This document shows, one piece after another, positions 38,301-48,635 of a stretch of DNA of 64,000 nt. The position numbers were made by a program, and so were the translations under genes. Position 1 is the first letter of the stretch. Every line of letters starts with the position of its first letter. Source of the stretch: Pseudomonas fluorescens. Its GTDB lineage: Bacteria; Pseudomonadota; Gammaproteobacteria; Pseudomonadales; Pseudomonadaceae. The notes under the pieces were generated by a model, which had not been told where the DNA came from, searched no databases, and saw only the letters and a list, made by a program, of their open reading frames with translations. Location of the stretch: assembly GCF_902497785.1 (NCBI RefSeq), contig NZ_CABVHK010000005.1, positions 248,001 through 312,000 of the forward strand, in the 5' to 3' direction.

Positions 38301-39198
38301 CGTGATTTCCAGCCTGGATGAGTTTCTTGAGGCCTTTCCCAATCTGCAGACGCTGGATCTGGAAGACGTGGACTTGCGGTTTGAAATTGCCAACGTGCTA
38401 CAGGATGGTGAACTACCCGTCATTATTCCCGAGTTAACGCGTCTCACTTCATTGAACTTGCGCAACACTCACTTGAAATTAAGTGAGCGCAATGCCGGGA
38501 AGTTAGATGACCTGACCAATCTTCAACACCTCGACATGAGCGATAACCCCTTGGGCGATCCGCCCTTGGTGATGAGCCTGTATCAACTGCGGTCTCTGAA
38601 TTTGAACAACACAGGGATTAAAGTCTGCCCGACCGGGATCATGGATCGACCCTATTTGACGCTGCTGGATTTGGGTGATAACCAGATCACACGCGTGCCG
38701 CCGGCGGTACTGAGTCAGGCGATTGCCCGGGATCGAGTGATACTGGGGGGCAACCCGATCACCGACGAAGATACCTTGCAGCGGTTGGTGACGCATCGGG
38801 AGCAAACGGGCATTAACCTTTGGCGGAGCGTGGCGGACGCCAATTATGGCAACCCTGCGGTCTGGTTGAACGGCATTGCAGATGGACCAGCGAATGCCCG
38901 ATTAGCGATTTGGCAACAACTGGCGCTCAGGCCGAGCGGCGCACGATTTTTAGGGATCATCAATACCCTGACGCTCACCGCGGATTTCCGGGTCAATTAT
39001 CTGGATTTTCAAACCCGGGTATGGCGGTTATTGACTGAAGCAGATGCTTCGAATGAATTGTGGGGGCGATTGACCCAGGATGTGCCGTTGCGCGACGACC
39101 CGCTTGCAGCGTTCAAAACCCTGGAGGACAGGGCGCGACTTTACGCCCACTGGGTGACGTTGGGGCGGCCATTTCCGGCCGTAGGGGATCCGACGTAA
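35314..39198 (+). CDS. DUF6543/LRR protein with a degenerate NEL-like C terminus
   Basis: The ATG at 35314 has an AAAGGA site seven bases upstream and gives 1294 residues. Residues about 1-800 resemble the dermonecrotic-toxin-type DUF6543 region of large Pseudomonas proteins, with a hydrophobic stretch near 425-450 (FGPLALFVPGGEGLLVLAG). Leucine-rich repeats follow at about 1009-1135 (LTSLNLRNTHLKL, LQHLDMSDNPLG, LTLLDLGDNQITRVP). The end (about 1160-1294) looks like the start of a NEL-type E3 ubiquitin ligase domain, but the expected CxD site reads LRD (Leu1259) and the protein stops soon after. It may be an inactive or altered effector. No secretion genes are adjacent. Confidence 0.75.
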   Translation: MTMFSPHQVSPPYPTLPLRMRDELKAAVDTALPQTPGQFGGHLIRQKWGADIDPQTALLVTLDYDYRGHEAQNGIHQGQVGSSRTLVQTLLSNYQTVGDGRFGETAFGLYTPPDVGPAVRIVENVDEFADHGSGNHRTYEGIYRQTTPQAYGPDTQIKLRPADFKKWVWELDLKDLYESYLQRSWPSDETIAASRPYPLRTSAKAAFVMTAWLQHQENSVSPKGLALAMRAAGLPADQTWDALTMGQLQASTRLSAGVEGGRLKLYRYTARDIWCYRDRSTGRVLLYIPGNSSPLHEFANSGQLHQWIVEQGKTAATRQAVAAHFADEDREDGTFHAGVLTALEGMAIYPRQYHLTKESGFFNNDGYWDPADYIDIDMTSSSTDSFAQLVLSMKQSAIASNQIIRDDADVNRANLSAIVEPIVQWVNQFGPLALFVPGGEGLLVLAGMIDVGYGLDQAVNGETASQRSQGVTRTVFGVLNALPLIPAVGSLGKDGAQLAELTELEHDSGGSSQPIEEHVAPPAPLQPQVPMLTRVDLLRGVGAPAGTFTDEVLAQIGKVSAVDNDMLRLMQAGRAPTPLLADIVDRFRIDQEVTALGDPSTAPAEFNRRYQALQQSEHPWVQLFQRTYPDLPKSAVEQMFDRYGGDFKAAPDPELAKELFSQLDGKARHYQQHVRLNRAYEALYLRSVTSAESDTLALHSLVNLPGWPKGLRIEVLDGSLGGRVLDRAGPIDSPDGLRLIKVKELYQSASAVSATNFYGAVAQALSRDERSALQLLSEDPGAELKLQISEHPLSRSGLATGLDRMNSGLAFEPQGLKGGGFPNTPVDEAFPQAMKRLYLRDVYPELTDADADVELARMGGSYLDHIARLKIQLQQLYADMNDWINRVAQDISDMGVPLLNAGDPEAAGMNAAQLAAHNAALIQEVMTNEVNTRMELADELISVWRKRPPQPHSRYSGNHTVGFTMNLENENFHRLPGFNVRLNDVVGLNMRNFQMNVISSLDEFLEAFPNLQTLDLEDVDLRFEIANVLQDGELPVIIPELTRLTSLNLRNTHLKLSERNAGKLDDLTNLQHLDMSDNPLGDPPLVMSLYQLRSLNLNNTGIKVCPTGIMDRPYLTLLDLGDNQITRVPPAVLSQAIARDRVILGGNPITDEDTLQRLVTHREQTGINLWRSVADANYGNPAVWLNGIADGPANARLAIWQQLALRPSGARFLGIINTLTLTADFRVNYLDFQTRVWRLLTEADASNELWGRLTQDVPLRDDPLAAFKTLEDRARLYAHWVTLGRPFPAVGDPT

Positions 39199-39208
39199 CA
39201 ACCGACGA

Positions 39209-39236
39209 GCCTTGAACCCCGCAAGGGGTTCAAGGC
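39209..39236. terminator. Hairpin between convergent genes
   Basis: GCCTTGAACCCC and GGGGTTCAAGGC form a perfect twelve-base-pair stem around GCAA. There is no clear T run on either side, so it may slow or end transcription only weakly. Confidence 0.6.
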
Positions 39237-39243
39237 ATCACGA

Positions 39244-39738
39244 TCAACGGCGACGGAACAGCGGCAGCGGTTCGTCGGTGGCGGCCTGATAGGTCACCGA
39301 AAAATCCTTGAGACTTTCAAGGGCTTCGTACGGGTCTTTATCGGCGCGAATGGCAAAGGCGTCGAAACCGCAGCGATGCAGATAGAACAACTGGTCGCGC
39401 AGCACGTCGCCAATCGCCCGCAGTTCGCCTTTGAAACCGTAGCGGTCACGCAGCAAGCGGGCGTTGGAGTAGTTGCGGCCATCGGTGAAGGCCGGGAAAT
39501 TCAGGGCGATAACCTGGAAGTTGTCCACGTCGTCACCGATTTCTTCGGCTTCTTCGTCAGCATCCAGCCACACACCCAGACCGCCGTCGCGGGCCTTGAG
39601 CATGCGGCCGTGTTCGCGCCACAGCGTCAACGGGACGATGTAGTCGTCGCAGTTGCTGATCTCGTCAATGTTGAAATCCTTGGGCAGCAGGTGCCAGGTT
39701 TCGTCGACGACTTCGTTGTTCTTAATGATTCGCTGCAT
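39244..39738 (-). CDS. DUF934 protein, sulfite reductase partner
   Basis: From the ATG at 39738 (MQRIIKNNEVVDETW) the product is 164 residues of the DUF934 family, which is found next to CysI-type sulfite reductases and thought to assist sulfite reduction. It has the typical FPAFTDGRNYSNARLLRDRY core. It overlaps the end of cysI by 17 bases and is surely co-translated with it. Confidence 0.9.
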   Translation of the reverse strand: MQRIIKNNEVVDETWHLLPKDFNIDEISNCDDYIVPLTLWREHGRMLKARDGGLGVWLDADEEAEEIGDDVDNFQVIALNFPAFTDGRNYSNARLLRDRYGFKGELRAIGDVLRDQLFYLHRCGFDAFAIRADKDPYEALESLKDFSVTYQAATDEPLPLFRRR

Positions 39739-41380
39739 AGACACGCTCCTTGAAGAGGTCGATGCCAATACGCTGGTAAGTGTCGATGAAGCGCTCGTCT
39801 TCGGTACGTTGTTCGATGTACACGTCGATCAGCTTCTCGATCACATCAGGCATGGCTTCCTGGGCGAAGGACGGGCCGAGGATCTTGCCCAGGCTGGCGT
39901 CGCGACTGGCGCTGCCGCCGAGGGAGACCTGGTAGAACTCTTCGCCTTTCTTGTCCACCCCGAGGATGCCGATGTGGCCGACATGGTGGTGACCACAGGC
40001 GTTCATGCAACCGGAGATGTTCAGGTCGAGTTCGCCGATGTCGAACAGGTAATCCAGGTCGTCAAAACGGCGCTGGATCGATTCGGCGATCGGGATCGAC
40101 TTGGCGTTGGCCAGCGAGCAGAAATCACCGCCAGGGCAGCAGATGATGTCGGTCAGCAAACCGATGTTCGGCGTGGCGAAACCTTGCTCGCGCAACTCGC
40201 CCCACATCGCGAACAGTTGCGACTGTTCAACGTCGGCCAGAATGATGTTCTGCTCGTGGGAGGTGCGCAGCTGACCGAAGCTGTAGCGATCCGCCAGGTC
40301 GGCGACGGCGTCGAGCTGCTTGTCGGTGATGTCGCCCGGCGCAACACCGGTCGGCTTCAGGGACAGGGTTACGGCGACATAGCCCGGCTTTTTGTGCGCC
40401 AGGGTGTTGCGTGTGCGCCAGCGGGCGAAACCCGGGTGTTGCTGGTCGAGCGCGGCGAGTTCGGCGCTCTGGTTGTCCAGCGCCTTGTAGTCCGGGTCGA
40501 CAAAGTGTTTGGCGACACGATGGACTTCAGCCTCGGTCAGCGTGGTCTGGCCATCGCGAAGGTGTTCCATTTCCGCGTCGACTTTCTGCGCGAAGACTTC
40601 AGGCGTCAGGGCCTTGACCAGAATCTTGATCCGCGCCTTGTACTTGTTGTCGCGACGGCCATAGCGGTTGTACACACGCAGGATGGCGTCGAGGTAGCTC
40701 AACAAGTGCTGCCACGGCAGGAATTCATTGATGAAGGCGCCGACTACCGGGGTACGCCCGAGGCCACCACCGACCAGTACCCGGAAACCCAGCTCGCCAG
40801 CGGCGTTGTGCACCGGCTCGAGGCCGATGTCATGGACTTCGATGGCAGCACGGTCGGAGGTCGAACCGTTGATGGCGATCTTGAACTTGCGCGGCAGGTA
40901 GGCGAATTCCGGGTGGAAAGTCGTCCACTGGCGCACGATCTCGCACCACGGGCGCGGGTCGATCAGCTCATCGGCCGCGACACCGGCGAACTGGTCAGTG
41001 GTGACGTTGCGCAGGCAGTTGCCGCTGGTCTGGATCGCGTGCATCTGCACGGTGGCCAGCTCTTCGAGGATGTCCGGGATGTCTTCCAGCGCCGGCCAGT
41101 TGAACTGAACGTTCTGGCGGGTACTGATGTGGGCATAGCCCTTGTCGTAGTCGCGGGCAACCTTGGCCATCATTCGCGTCTGGCGCGAAGTCAGCTGACC
41201 GTAAGGCACCGCCACTCGCAACATCGGCGCGAAGCGCTGGACATAAAGCCCGTTTTGCAGACGCAGGGGGCGGAATTCTTCTTCGCTCAGCTCGCCTGCC
41301 AGATAGCGTCGGGTCTGATCCCGGAACTGCTTGACGCGGTCCTCGATGATCCGCTGATCGTACTCGTCGTATACGTACAT
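39722..41380 (-). CDS. cysI: Sulfite reductase hemoprotein subunit
   Basis: The 552-residue enzyme starts MYVYDEYDQRIIEDRVKQF and has the two sulfite/nitrite reductase repeats. Four cysteines in CCPGGDFC and SGCMNACGHH ligate the 4Fe-4S cluster bridged to siroheme. It reduces sulfite to sulfide for cysteine synthesis. The gene before DUF934 on this strand, it is probably CysB-controlled; a ten-base inverted repeat lies about 175 bases upstream. Confidence 0.93.
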   Translation of the reverse strand: MYVYDEYDQRIIEDRVKQFRDQTRRYLAGELSEEEFRPLRLQNGLYVQRFAPMLRVAVPYGQLTSRQTRMMAKVARDYDKGYAHISTRQNVQFNWPALEDIPDILEELATVQMHAIQTSGNCLRNVTTDQFAGVAADELIDPRPWCEIVRQWTTFHPEFAYLPRKFKIAINGSTSDRAAIEVHDIGLEPVHNAAGELGFRVLVGGGLGRTPVVGAFINEFLPWQHLLSYLDAILRVYNRYGRRDNKYKARIKILVKALTPEVFAQKVDAEMEHLRDGQTTLTEAEVHRVAKHFVDPDYKALDNQSAELAALDQQHPGFARWRTRNTLAHKKPGYVAVTLSLKPTGVAPGDITDKQLDAVADLADRYSFGQLRTSHEQNIILADVEQSQLFAMWGELREQGFATPNIGLLTDIICCPGGDFCSLANAKSIPIAESIQRRFDDLDYLFDIGELDLNISGCMNACGHHHVGHIGILGVDKKGEEFYQVSLGGSASRDASLGKILGPSFAQEAMPDVIEKLIDVYIEQRTEDERFIDTYQRIGIDLFKERVYAANH

Positions 41381-41553
41381 ATAAGTCCTGTTCTCAGGCT
41401 TGGGCCGGTCGGATCCAGTGGCGTTTTCGCTTGCTGAAGTCTCCGATACTGCCTCGGCAATTCTGCGCGCACGGCCGCGCACTCCCTACGGAGCCGGGGC
41501 AAGATACCAGTTTGGAGTTATGCGCAAAAGTGATGTTTGAGTATATGTAAAGA

Positions 41554-41583
41554 ACCAAAACGACTAACGAGAATCGTTTTGGT
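41554..41583. promoter_or_regulatory. Perfect inverted repeat upstream of cysI
   Basis: ACCAAAACGA and TCGTTTTGGT flank a ten-base spacer in the 293-base divergent gap between cysI and a small membrane-protein gene. It could be an operator or an RNA hairpin. The rest of 41381-41673 shows no gene I can support. Confidence 0.4.
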
Positions 41584-41673
41584 AAAACCCGTATTTGTGG
41601 TGTGGGCAATCATCGTCTTAACTGTGGTCGAGTCTTTATGCAATCACCGATAAAACCGACAAGAGGCGATGCA

Positions 41674-41787
41674 ATGAGCAACCCTACCAAAGCTTCAAAG
41701 CCTGACAGTACGGTCGATGCCTGGGCCATTCTGTTTCTGATCATATTGGTCGTGGGGACGGCAGTTTTCTGGGTCAGCCATCAATAA
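41674..41787 (+). CDS. 37-residue single-span membrane peptide
   Basis: The ATG at 41674 follows an AAGAGG ribosome site by seven bases. The peptide has a polar start (MSNPTKASKPDSTVD) and one hydrophobic helix (AILFLIILVVGTAVFWV), so it should sit in the inner membrane. It is too short for homology judgement by eye. It is read away from cysI. Confidence 0.5.
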   Translation: MSNPTKASKPDSTVDAWAILFLIILVVGTAVFWVSHQ

Positions 41788-41865
41788 CCGACCCCGTTCG
41801 GGCCCGGTGCCGACGATTGTCGGACAATAACTGCATCAAATGCCGTTTTTCGAACGTTCGCTGGC

Positions 41866-41871
41866 TATAAT
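41866..41871 (+). promoter_or_regulatory. Probable sigma-70 -10 element
   Basis: A perfect TATAAT lies 33 bases upstream of the ATG at 41904. The -35 region is weak (a T-rich stretch around 41845-41850). It would drive the periplasmic binding-protein gene. Confidence 0.5.
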
Positions 41872-41903
41872 GCGCGGCGAATTTTCGAGGGCCCGGACGT
41901 CAA

Positions 41904-42989
41904 ATGTTAAAGTTTTTTTGCACCTGCCTGCTCATGCTGGGCGCCCTCTACGGCCCTATTGCGCGTGCGGAATCGGTGTTGTTCCTCAATCCCGGAACCA
42001 CCGGGGAAGCGTTTTGGGTCAGCTATTCGCGATTCATGCAGGCCGCCGCCACCGAACTGCACGTGGACCTGCGCATTCAATACTCGGACCGCAAGAGTGA
42101 GAACACCCTGAAACAGGCGCGCGAAGCGCTGCAAGGGCCTAATCGTCCGGACTATCTGGTGTTCGTCAACGAGCAGTACATCGCGCCGCAGATCCTGCGC
42201 CTGGCACGGGGCAGCGGGGTCAAGCTGTTTATGGTCAACAATGCCTTGACCCCGGATCAGGTGCGCCTGCTCGGTGCGCACCCTGATCAACACCCGGACT
42301 GGCTGGGCAGCCTCGTGCCGAATGATGAAGAGGGTGGCTACCTGATGCTCAAGGAGCTGATTCGCCTGCATCCTCCGGTCGCGGCAGGCCAGGTGATCGA
42401 GTTACTGGCTTTTTCCGGACTGAAAATTACCCCCGCCGCGCAATTGCGTGAAAAAGGCCTGATGCGTGCGCTGGCCGAGCATCCCGAGGTGCGGCTGCGG
42501 CAGTTGGTGTATGGCGAATGGACGCGTGAACGCGCTTATGAGCAGGGCAGATTGTTGTTCAAGCGTTACCCGAACGCTTCGCTGATATGGACCGCCAACG
42601 ACGAAATGTTCGCCGGCGCCCTGCAAGCGTACGCAGAAACGGGCCGCCTGCCGGGCAGGGACGCCGTGTTTGGAACCATCAATAATTCACCGATGGCCTT
42701 GCAGGCGTTGCTGGACGGTCGACTCAGCGTGTTGCTGGGCGGGCATTTCAGCCTGGGTGGCTGGGCCCTCGTGCAGTTGCACGACTACGACCAGGGTGTG
42801 GACATCAGCCAATACGGCGGTCGCGATGTGCAGATTCCGCTGTTGCAGCTGATTGACCGGGCACAGGCCAGACGCCTGATGACGCTGGGCGTCAAACAGG
42901 ATTACGGGGTGGATTTCCAGAAGCTCTCGGCCAAGGGGCGGCCAGTGTCCTATCGCTATCCCTTCAGCCTGCAAACCCTGATGCGCTAA
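41904..42989 (+). CDS. Periplasmic binding protein, type 1 sugar-binding-like
   Basis: The 361-residue product has a signal peptide (about 1-22, ending ARA) and a type 1 periplasmic binding fold as in ribose- or AI-2-binding proteins (SVLFLNPGTTGEAFWVSYSR; IWTANDEMFAGALQAYAETG). No permease or ATPase is adjacent, so it may feed a sensor rather than an importer. It overlaps the DUF2970 gene on the other strand by four bases. Confidence 0.82.
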   Translation: MLKFFCTCLLMLGALYGPIARAESVLFLNPGTTGEAFWVSYSRFMQAAATELHVDLRIQYSDRKSENTLKQAREALQGPNRPDYLVFVNEQYIAPQILRLARGSGVKLFMVNNALTPDQVRLLGAHPDQHPDWLGSLVPNDEEGGYLMLKELIRLHPPVAAGQVIELLAFSGLKITPAAQLREKGLMRALAEHPEVRLRQLVYGEWTRERAYEQGRLLFKRYPNASLIWTANDEMFAGALQAYAETGRLPGRDAVFGTINNSPMALQALLDGRLSVLLGGHFSLGGWALVQLHDYDQGVDISQYGGRDVQIPLLQLIDRAQARRLMTLGVKQDYGVDFQKLSAKGRPVSYRYPFSLQTLMR

Positions 42990-43207
42990 ACCCCGGCCAG
43001 CAGCAACACCAGTTGCACGATGCCGAACAGCGACAGCGCAAAGACCGCCGTGAACAGAACCCCCAACATGACGAAATGACTGGGCTTGCCGTGAGTGAAA
43101 TCCCGGGCCCGGTTCTTCCCGCTCTGCACCCCGAACGCCGCCGCCATCACGCTGTGAAGCATCTGCCAGAAAGTGGGCGGCTTGTTGTTGTCGACTGGAT
43201 CGTCCAT
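42986..43207 (-). CDS. DUF2970 small membrane protein
   Basis: The 73-residue protein has the DUF2970 pattern (FWQMLHSVMAAAFGVQSGKN) and one C-terminal membrane helix (about 46-71). The function is unknown. It is convergent with the binding-protein gene. Confidence 0.85.
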   Translation of the reverse strand: MDDPVDNNKPPTFWQMLHSVMAAAFGVQSGKNRARDFTHGKPSHFVMLGVLFTAVFALSLFGIVQLVLLLAGV

Positions 43208-43252
43208 AAACCCCTCGTCACCGATGTGTGAAGAGTAAGCATAGACAATTCA

Positions 43253-43337
43253 AAAAAGATCGCAGCCTGCGGCAGCTCCTACAAGGGTGTACACATAACT
43301 CTGTAGGAGCTGCCGCAGGCTGCGATCTTTTGATCTT
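43253..43337. repeat. Class A palindromic repeat, inverted order
   Basis: AAAAAAGATCGCAGCCTGCG...CTCCTAC is followed by GTAGGAGCTG...GCGATCTTTTGATCTT. Its right end overlaps the TAA of the metH 3'-end copy, the same way a class A copy abuts the kinase stop at 19656. Confidence 0.88.
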
Positions 43338-43437
43338 AGTTGTCGTAACCCAGATTCGGCGCCAGCCACCGCTCAGTCACGCTCAATTCCTGATACTTGT
43401 TGACCTCACCACGGAATGTACCGGTTGCTGCGGTCAT
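43336..43437 (-). pseudogene. Duplicated 3' end of metH
   Basis: Positions 43338-43392 match the metH 3' end (44772-44826) with three differences in 55 bases, and all three are silent, so the copy still encodes [18 protein letters not shown] and a stop. Upstream of the match the frame is unrelated but open to an ATG at 43437 (33 residues in all). Together with the real metH end, it brackets the AT-rich cassette holding the FN3 gene. Confidence 0.85.
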
Positions 43438-43568
43438 TAAGATTTCAGTTTCTTTTTTTTAATAAATCAGGTGAACCTGTTATTTGTGATAGTAGATAAA
43501 TCTCACAGCCAAGTGTTTACTGGTTTTGCAAAACACCCAAAGTAATTGAACATATAATCTGTGAGACG

Positions 43569-44711
43569 ATGAGAATGACGAATTACAACTCGAATGATAA
43601 TGCTGTTCGTCCGGGCATGCCGGAAGACTTTATAGTAAACAATATCAATAACAATTCTGCGTTAGCGAAGTGGAAATTACCCACTGATAGTAATGCCTAC
43701 AGAAGTTTTATTGGTCTTTCTGGGGCATCTGAACAGGAAGTCGTGGGTGAGCAGTGGCAAATCGAAAATTTGTTGCCTGACACCCAGTATCTAATTCGTT
43801 TGCAGATTGAAAATCAACTGGGGCAGCGTTCACGTCCCGAGTATGTCCCGTTCAACACATCGGTTGAGCCACTGACATCCCCATCAGGCTTGCGGGTACT
43901 GCAGGACGATACGGGCAGTGTGACGCTGGGCTGGGAGGCTTCCACTGGTGGCGTAGAGCCCATTAACAGTGAGGTTTCCGATGGCGGTGGTATTTATGCA
44001 ACCACAGGTCAACTGACGCAGGTTGTGGACAATCTGGCGCCTGGTACTAAGTACGAGTTCTCTGTTGCATGCTTTGATATAACCGGCACATTTTCGCAGT
44101 CAATTTCGATTCAACATACCACGCCATCCAGTTTGAAATTGCGCGGTGTTATTCTGTCGCCCGAGCATGATCCACATGAGTACGAAGATCACGAAGCAGC
44201 ACCACGAACAGCCTTTCCAGGGGCTAAAGTGCAATTCGTCGTTGAAGGCGGAATTCCCCCGTATAAAATAGATCTTCTCGGTAGTACCGCGGCAACGGTT
44301 GATGGTTTGGTGGTGACATTATTACGGAAAGCAGGCATAGCTCTGAAGATTGAAGACAGTCGGGGTGCGGAAGTGCCCTACTTGATCAATCCTCTCTACT
44401 GGTTCAGCACGCCGTCAAATGCAACTTTCACTCACCGCCAGGCTCAGGCGGGAGGAACGTTGCCGGACGTACATATCATGAGCAATCGAGGTGGACCTGG
44501 CGACAGGCAGGTTGGAACATTGTGCTCGGAATGGGGGGATTTGACCAAGCAGGGCTGGCCAAAAAAAGACGACGATACTGTCTACTACTGGACTGTAAAT
44601 GCTTCAAGCGAACCACCTCTCGGCAAAACCTATGAAGCAGTCGGAGTGGCAAACAATATGTGGGGTGGGCGGTTAGAGACGCGTGCATATTTCACCACCT
44701 ACGTTTCCTAG
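43569..44711 (+). CDS. Fibronectin type III protein with a lectin-like C terminus
   Basis: The 380-residue product has two FN3 domains (about 16-98 and 103-186), a linker of Ig-like character, and a C-terminal stretch (about 290-380: GTLCSEWGDLTKQGW, YYWTVNAS, then a closing Y/V-rich strand) that resembles the C-type-lectin-like tip of intimin/invasin adhesins. There is no signal peptide. Base composition and codon use are clearly more AT-rich than the neighbours, which points to transfer. It stands alone between two metH 3' ends. The ATG at 43569 or the in-frame one at 43575 could be the start. Confidence 0.7.
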   Translation: MRMTNYNSNDNAVRPGMPEDFIVNNINNNSALAKWKLPTDSNAYRSFIGLSGASEQEVVGEQWQIENLLPDTQYLIRLQIENQLGQRSRPEYVPFNTSVEPLTSPSGLRVLQDDTGSVTLGWEASTGGVEPINSEVSDGGGIYATTGQLTQVVDNLAPGTKYEFSVACFDITGTFSQSISIQHTTPSSLKLRGVILSPEHDPHEYEDHEAAPRTAFPGAKVQFVVEGGIPPYKIDLLGSTAATVDGLVVTLLRKAGIALKIEDSRGAEVPYLINPLYWFSTPSNATFTHRQAQAGGTLPDVHIMSNRGGPGDRQVGTLCSEWGDLTKQGWPKKDDDTVYYWTVNASSEPPLGKTYEAVGVANNMWGGRLETRAYFTTYVS

Positions 44712-44718
44712 CATCGTG

Positions 44719-44751
44719 CAAGCATGCCGCTCAAACCCGGCGGCATGCTTG
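44719..44751. terminator. Hairpin between the FN3 gene and metH
   Basis: CAAGCATGCCGC and GCGGCATGCTTG form a perfect twelve-base-pair stem between convergent genes. T-rich sequence after the stem is short (TTGATTG), so the terminator is moderate. Confidence 0.65.
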
Positions 44752-44769
44752 ATTGACTCCGTCCTGTAG

Positions 44770-48480
<3,711 letters not shown>

Positions 48481-48597
48481 TGGGACTACTCGGAAAGACC
48501 ATGACGAAGGGGCGGGATCATAGCAAACCTGTGCGGTTTTAGAGCATGTGTGGTTTTTGCATGAATATCGCTCATGTTGGCGCAGGGGCCTCGCCTG

Positions 48598-48603
48598 TAG
48601 AAT
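48598..48603 (+). promoter_or_regulatory. Candidate -10 element for cti
   Basis: TAGAAT lies 32 bases before the ATG at 48636, with a TTGGCG about 15 bases further upstream. Transcription from here would favour the 48636 start over the in-frame ATG at 48618. Confidence 0.35.
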
Positions 48604-48635
48604 CGCGGCGTTTTTTCATGATCGGGACCAGGGAC

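Noticed and set aside
39653..41437. A 594-codon open frame antisense to cysI
   Set aside because: Composition is that of a shadow frame, and the sulfite reductase motifs on the minus strand are complete.
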